Shown: positions 6,507 to 8,611 of the stretch, in pieces
Position numbering within the stretch: position 1 is the stretch's first letter
Layout of the letters: the number at the start of each line of letters is the position of its first letter
Assembly: GCA_947177115.1 (NCBI GenBank)
Contig: CAMWTG010000105.1
Coordinates: 1-8,611 of the forward strand
Direction of reading: 5' to 3'
Origin: an uncultured Clostridia bacterium
GTDB lineage: Bacteria; Bacillota; Clostridia; Oscillospirales; Oscillospiraceae
Length of the DNA stretch: 8,611 nucleotides
Notes under the pieces: model-generated
Seen by the model: the letters and a program-made list of their open reading frames with translations, nothing else
Told to the model about the DNA's origin: nothing
Databases searched by the model: none
Position numbers and translations under genes: made by a program

Positions 6507-7370
6507 CAGGACGGCCTGCACCGCCTTGCCTGTCCAATGCCAGCGGAAGGACAGCCCCTCGGGGGCAGTCAGGGACATGGCCTGGCAGTGGACGGACAGG
6601 CCGCCCCAGCCAACCATAGCGGCGGCGGCAATAAAACCGGCGCGGTTCGGAGTGAGGGCCGCCGCGCCGCCGGTCATTTCCAGCGCACCCAGAACGGGCA
6701 GAGGCAGGGGCGTGGGCGGCAGGGCGGAGAGGACCTGGAAGAAGACCACAAAGGCGCAGATATTCAGCGTGGAAGCCAGTGCGCCGGCAATAGAGGAGGT
6801 CAGGGCCTGGGGGAAGGAAACGGGAACGGCGGGGAGAGCGGCGCCCGGAAGGGCGAGGCCCCGGTCTTTATGCAGGCGGCAGAGGAGCAGGCCGGTAAGG
6901 AGGGCGGCGAGGACGTGGATCAGGTACAGGCGAAGCCCTGCGGCGGCATCGCCGAAAAGGCCTGCGCCTACATAGCCCAGCAGGAAAGCCGGACCGCAGT
7001 TGTCGCAGAAGCCCAGCAGCAGTTCGGCCTCCTGGCGGGTGATCCGGCCTTGGGCATACAGTCCGGCGGCAGTTTTTGCCCCGCTGGGATACCCGCCCAG
7101 CAGCCCCGCCAGAAGAGGCAGGGCGCACTCCCCCCGCATCCGGAACAGCGGCTTCATGACCGGGGCGCACAGGCGGCCCAGAACGTCCGATGCCCCCAGC
7201 TGGAGCAGCAGGGAGATGGCGGCGAAAAAAGGGAACAGGGAAGGGATTACTGTGCCGCCGCAGAGGGCCAGCCCCGCACGGACGGCCCCGGCGGCTTCCT
7301 GGGGACGGAGAAGGAGGAGGACGGTCACTGCGGAGGCTGCCAGGATTGGCAGGATTCTTTTCATTTTCAT
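6474..7370 (-). CDS. YlbJ-like sporulation integral membrane protein (nucleoside-recognition/Gate domain)
   Basis: A 298-residue polytopic membrane protein starting at the minus-strand ATG 7370 (MKMKRILPIL; a second ATG lies at 7364). The frame is open further upstream, but that part translates a terminator hairpin, so the internal start is preferred. Hydrophobic segments begin at residues 6-22 and 44-60 and continue through the protein. YlbJ/Gate landmarks: GGTVIPSLFPFF (38-49), GLLGGYPSGAKTAAGLY (89-105), EAELLLGFCDNCGPAF (114-129), and GGLSVHCQ (256-263). B. subtilis YlbJ is about 400 residues, so this is a short relative. YlbJ is needed for normal spore formation, probably as a membrane transporter or channel, and its substrate is unknown. 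No strong ribosome binding site precedes the start. A terminator sits only 17 bases upstream, leaving no room for a promoter between. It converges with the end of the decayed island. Confidence 0.82.
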   Translation of the reverse strand: MKMKRILPILAASAVTVLLLLRPQEAAGAVRAGLALCGGTVIPSLFPFFAAISLLLQLGASDVLGRLCAPVMKPLFRMRGECALPLLAGLLGGYPSGAKTAAGLYAQGRITRQEAELLLGFCDNCGPAFLLGYVGAGLFGDAAAGLRLYLIHVLAALLTGLLLCRLHKDRGLALPGAALPAVPVSFPQALTSSIAGALASTLNICAFVVFFQVLSALPPTPLPLPVLGALEMTGGAAALTPNRAGFIAAAAMVGWGGLSVHCQAMSLTAPEGLSFRWHWTGKAVQAVLSALLAAGAAV

Positions 7371-7387
7371 CACCGGTACAGGGTATG

Positions 7388-7422
7388 AAAAAAATGGACA
7401 GGTTAGACCTGCCCATTTTTTT
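7388..7422 (-). terminator. Rho-independent terminator, bidirectional
   Basis: Inverted repeat with 16-base arms and a three-base loop: a run of seven A, TGG-A-CAGGT, loop TAG, then ACCTG-C-CCA and a run of seven T. The single non-Watson-Crick position becomes a G-U pair in the minus-strand transcript, so it is best suited to ending the DUF1836 message, whose stop codon lies about 50 bases before it. The A and T runs make it usable in both directions. It lies immediately before the YlbJ-like start codon. Confidence 0.9.
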
Positions 7423-7474
7423 ATAAGAAACAAACAGACCGCCGTCCTTGGTTTTCGGAGGCCGGCGGCAGCCG

Positions 7475-8065
7475 TCATTCATCCTCGTCTTCGATAGGGT
7501 CCTCTTTCCCGTCTTTCTCCGCCAGAAGGAACTCGGTCAGCATCTTCGACAGGGTGGCCAGGATGGCGGAGGTAGCCGCCAGACCGTTCTCGCCCTCCAG
7601 AGGCAGGCGGGCGCCGCCTTCCACCGTCAGCTCGCCGCGGCTCAGGGGCAGGCTGCACAGGAAACGAATAGATGCCCGGTACTGCCGCACAAAGTCCGTA
7701 TAAAGGGTCCGGGCGGCCTCCTCGCTGTGGTCCTGAGGCAGAAGGCGCTGAATGCAGGAGATGCTCAGGCTCTGCTTCAATGTACATATCATAATGAGGT
7801 AAGCCAGATGGGTCCGGGAGTACCGTTTCTTTACCGGCGGGGGCATGACTTTCATACGGACATAGTTGTTGATGATGCTGGCGGTGACAGTCCGCTCCTC
7901 TCCGTCCCGCTCCAGCGGGGCGAGATAGCGGGTCAGCAGCAAGATCACCTGATCCATATACAGCTCCAGCTGGGGCAGGCTGTCCCAGTCCGGCAGATCA
8001 AATTTTTCCAGTCCCTGCAGCCACTCCGTCAGGCGCTGGGCCGCGCTCTCTTTTGTCCCGGGCAT
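7475..8065 (-). CDS. DUF1836 domain protein, probable MerR-like DNA-binding protein
   Basis: A complete 196-residue cytoplasmic protein. The start at 8065 has AAAGGGAG eight bases upstream on the minus strand. The DUF1836 signature is clear: DLPDWDSLPQLELYMDQV (23-40), TASIINNYVRMKVMPPPVKK (61-80), RYSRTHLAYLIMICTLKQ (81-98), LSISCIQRLL (100-109). The stretch 60-109 follows the pattern of a MerR winged helix (N-Y-x(n)-P-P-x-K-R-Y-S-x2-H-L-x2-L, then L-S-I-x2-I), so DNA binding is plausible; this is inference from the pattern, the family being formally of unknown function. The C-terminal half is helical and ends in a strongly acidic tail (KEDPIEDEDE). It has its own promoter facing away from trhA and a terminator after its stop, so it is probably monocistronic, with possible read-through into the YlbJ-like gene. 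Confidence 0.88.
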   Translation of the reverse strand: MPGTKESAAQRLTEWLQGLEKFDLPDWDSLPQLELYMDQVILLLTRYLAPLERDGEERTVTASIINNYVRMKVMPPPVKKRYSRTHLAYLIMICTLKQSLSISCIQRLLPQDHSEEAARTLYTDFVRQYRASIRFLCSLPLSRGELTVEGGARLPLEGENGLAATSAILATLSKMLTEFLLAEKDGKEDPIEDEDE

Positions 8066-8100
8066 GTTTTCCGCTCCCTTTCTGTTCTTTATGATTTAGT

Positions 8101-8129
8101 AGTATATCGAATTTTCCTGTATAATGCAA
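8101..8129 (-). promoter_or_regulatory. Sigma-A-type promoter of the DUF1836 gene
   Basis: On the minus strand: -35 TTGCAT (8129-8124), a 17-base spacer, and -10 TATACT (8106-8101). Transcription would start near 8094, giving a leader of roughly 28 bases with the ribosome binding site in it. The -35 matches consensus at five of six positions, the -10 at five of six. Confidence 0.75.
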
Positions 8130-8163
8130 TACGAAAAATCAAAAAATATTTGTGTCGGAACGC

Positions 8164-8192
8164 TTGACATATCTGCAAAAACAGGATATACT
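8164..8192 (+). promoter_or_regulatory. Sigma-A-type promoter of trhA
   Basis: Perfect -35 TTGACA (8164-8169), 17-base spacer, -10 TATACT (8187-8192). The predicted start is near 8199, giving a leader of about 46 bases. The spacer contains an imperfect dyad (ATATC ... GATAT, 8169-8173 and 8185-8189) that could hold a regulator between the two promoter elements. Confidence 0.85.
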
Positions 8193-8207
8193 AATATCAA
8201 ATATTAG
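8191..8207 (+). promoter_or_regulatory. Perfect dyad over the trhA transcription start (operator candidate)
   Basis: CTAATATCAAATATTAG has perfect seven-base arms around three bases. It begins within the -10 element and covers the predicted start site, the classical place for a repressor to act. A smaller dyad (GATTT-GGT-AAATC) follows at about 8215-8227. The AT-only arms are weak as an RNA hairpin, so protein binding is more likely. The regulator is unknown; the divergent DUF1836 protein is the closest candidate. Confidence 0.5.
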
Positions 8208-8244
8208 ATTAAATGATTTGGTAAATCAAAGAAGGGAGCTCGCT

Positions 8245-8611
8245 ATGGCATCTGAAAAGGCAAAACGCCCCCAGAGCAGGGGCGAGGAGATCGCAAACAC
8301 CGTTTCCCATGGAGTGGGTGCGCTGCTGGCGCTGGCGGGGGCTGCGCCCCTGGCGGTACGGGGCATCCTGTCCGGATCGTTCAAGACCGGGTTCAGCCTG
8401 ACGGTCTATGGAATCAGCCTAGTGCTGCTGTACACCGCATCGGCAGTATACCATGCGGCCATCGATCCGAAGGTAAAGAGAGCCCTGCGGGTCATGGATC
8501 ATTGCTCCATCTTCGTGCTGATCCTGGGCACCTATGTGCCCATGTCCCTGCTGGTGGTGGGAGGACGGACGGGATGGATGCTGTTCCTGACCAATACCAC
8601 TTTGGCGGCGG
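8245..8611 (+). CDS. trhA: PAQR-family membrane protein TrhA / hemolysin III (3' end outside window)
   Basis: The first 122 residues of a seven-helix inner-membrane protein of the hemolysin III (TrhA) branch of the PAQR family, implicated in membrane fluidity or energy homeostasis. ATG 8245 has GAAGGGAG six bases upstream. The family's N-terminal motif EEIANTVSHGVGALLAL covers residues 14-30 with H22. The putative metal or hydrolase residues are visible: S66-x3-H70 in YTASAVYHAA, and D85-H86 in RVMDHCSIF, followed by LGTYVP. Helices lie near 24-40, 50-68, 88-105 and from 108 on. The remaining helices, including the final H-x3-H motif, lie beyond the window. It is transcribed from its own strong promoter, divergent from the DUF1836 gene. 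Confidence 0.93.
   Translation, partial: MASEKAKRPQSRGEEIANTVSHGVGALLALAGAAPLAVRGILSGSFKTGFSLTVYGISLVLLYTASAVYHAAIDPKVKRALRVMDHCSIFVLILGTYVPMSLLVVGGRTGWMLFLTNTTLAA

Noticed and set aside
5467..6537. Minus-strand 356-codon open frame opposite the MBL gene
   Set aside because: The plus strand encodes a complete MBL enzyme with all metal ligands; the antisense translation has no family features and no ribosome binding site.
6537..7388. Plus-strand 283-codon open frame opposite the YlbJ-like gene
   Set aside because: Low-complexity Gly/Gln/Glu-rich translation, antisense to a membrane protein with recognisable YlbJ motifs.
7371..7478. An N-terminal extension of the YlbJ-like protein to 7478
   Set aside because: It would translate the terminator hairpin and overlap the end of the DUF1836 gene; the internal ATG gives the hydrophobic N-terminus expected for the family.
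8120..8125. TATAAT on the plus strand as a second trhA promoter
   Set aside because: The best -35 candidate (TTAGTA) matches only three of six bases with 18-base spacing; the TTGACA/TATACT promoter downstream is far better, and the bases are explained by the minus-strand promoter.
7448..8167. Plus-strand 239-codon open frame opposite the DUF1836 gene
   Set aside because: Gln-rich shadow translation; the minus strand has a matching promoter, ribosome binding site and terminator.

Overview
The window is GC-rich (coding parts roughly 60% GC by eye) and has the gene content of a spore-forming, anaerobic gut Clostridium relative, most likely Oscillospiraceae/Ruminococcaceae (Flavonifractor- or Lawsonibacter-like). 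The assignment is inferred from a YlbJ-like sporulation membrane protein, a DUF1836 protein, a MacB-type ABC exporter with a two-domain FtsX permease, and glycan-degradation remnants. No rRNA, tRNA, CRISPR array, insertion sequence or integrase is visible.

Layout. (1) 1-3217, plus strand: the 3' part of an ABC ATPase gene, overlapping a large 8-helix permease gene. (2) 3218-3534: no recognisable gene. (3) 3535-5521: a gene graveyard. On the minus strand lies the C-terminal part of a GH43 glycosidase, followed by a frameshifted, unidentified coding tail. On the plus strand lie the last ~60 codons of an AraC-type regulator, a twice-frameshifted HAD-like hydrolase, and a GH38/DUF5054 alpha-mannosidase-like gene reduced to its first ~35 and last ~90 codons. 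(4) 5518-6342: an intact PhnP-like metallo-beta-lactamase-fold hydrolase, overlapping the mannosidase stop by ATGA, followed by a short N-terminal-looking remnant. (5) 6474-8065, minus strand: a YlbJ-like membrane protein gene preceded by a strong terminator, which ends the upstream DUF1836 gene. (6) 8066-8244: a divergent promoter region with two good sigma-A-type promoters and a perfect dyad. (7) 8245-end, plus strand: the 5' part of a TrhA/hemolysin III (PAQR) gene.

How it fits together. The middle looks like a former carbohydrate-utilisation island: an AraC regulator, HAD, alpha-mannosidase-like enzyme and MBL hydrolase in one direction and a GH43 in the other. Large deletions and small indels have destroyed every gene except the MBL hydrolase. 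The right side looks like ordinary core genome; there the DUF1836 protein, whose middle resembles a MerR-type DNA-binding module, may control the divergent promoters. I see no clearly new defence or mobile system. The notable points are the decay pattern, the surviving MBL gene, an unidentified coding tail behind GH43, and the DUF1836/trhA operator region.
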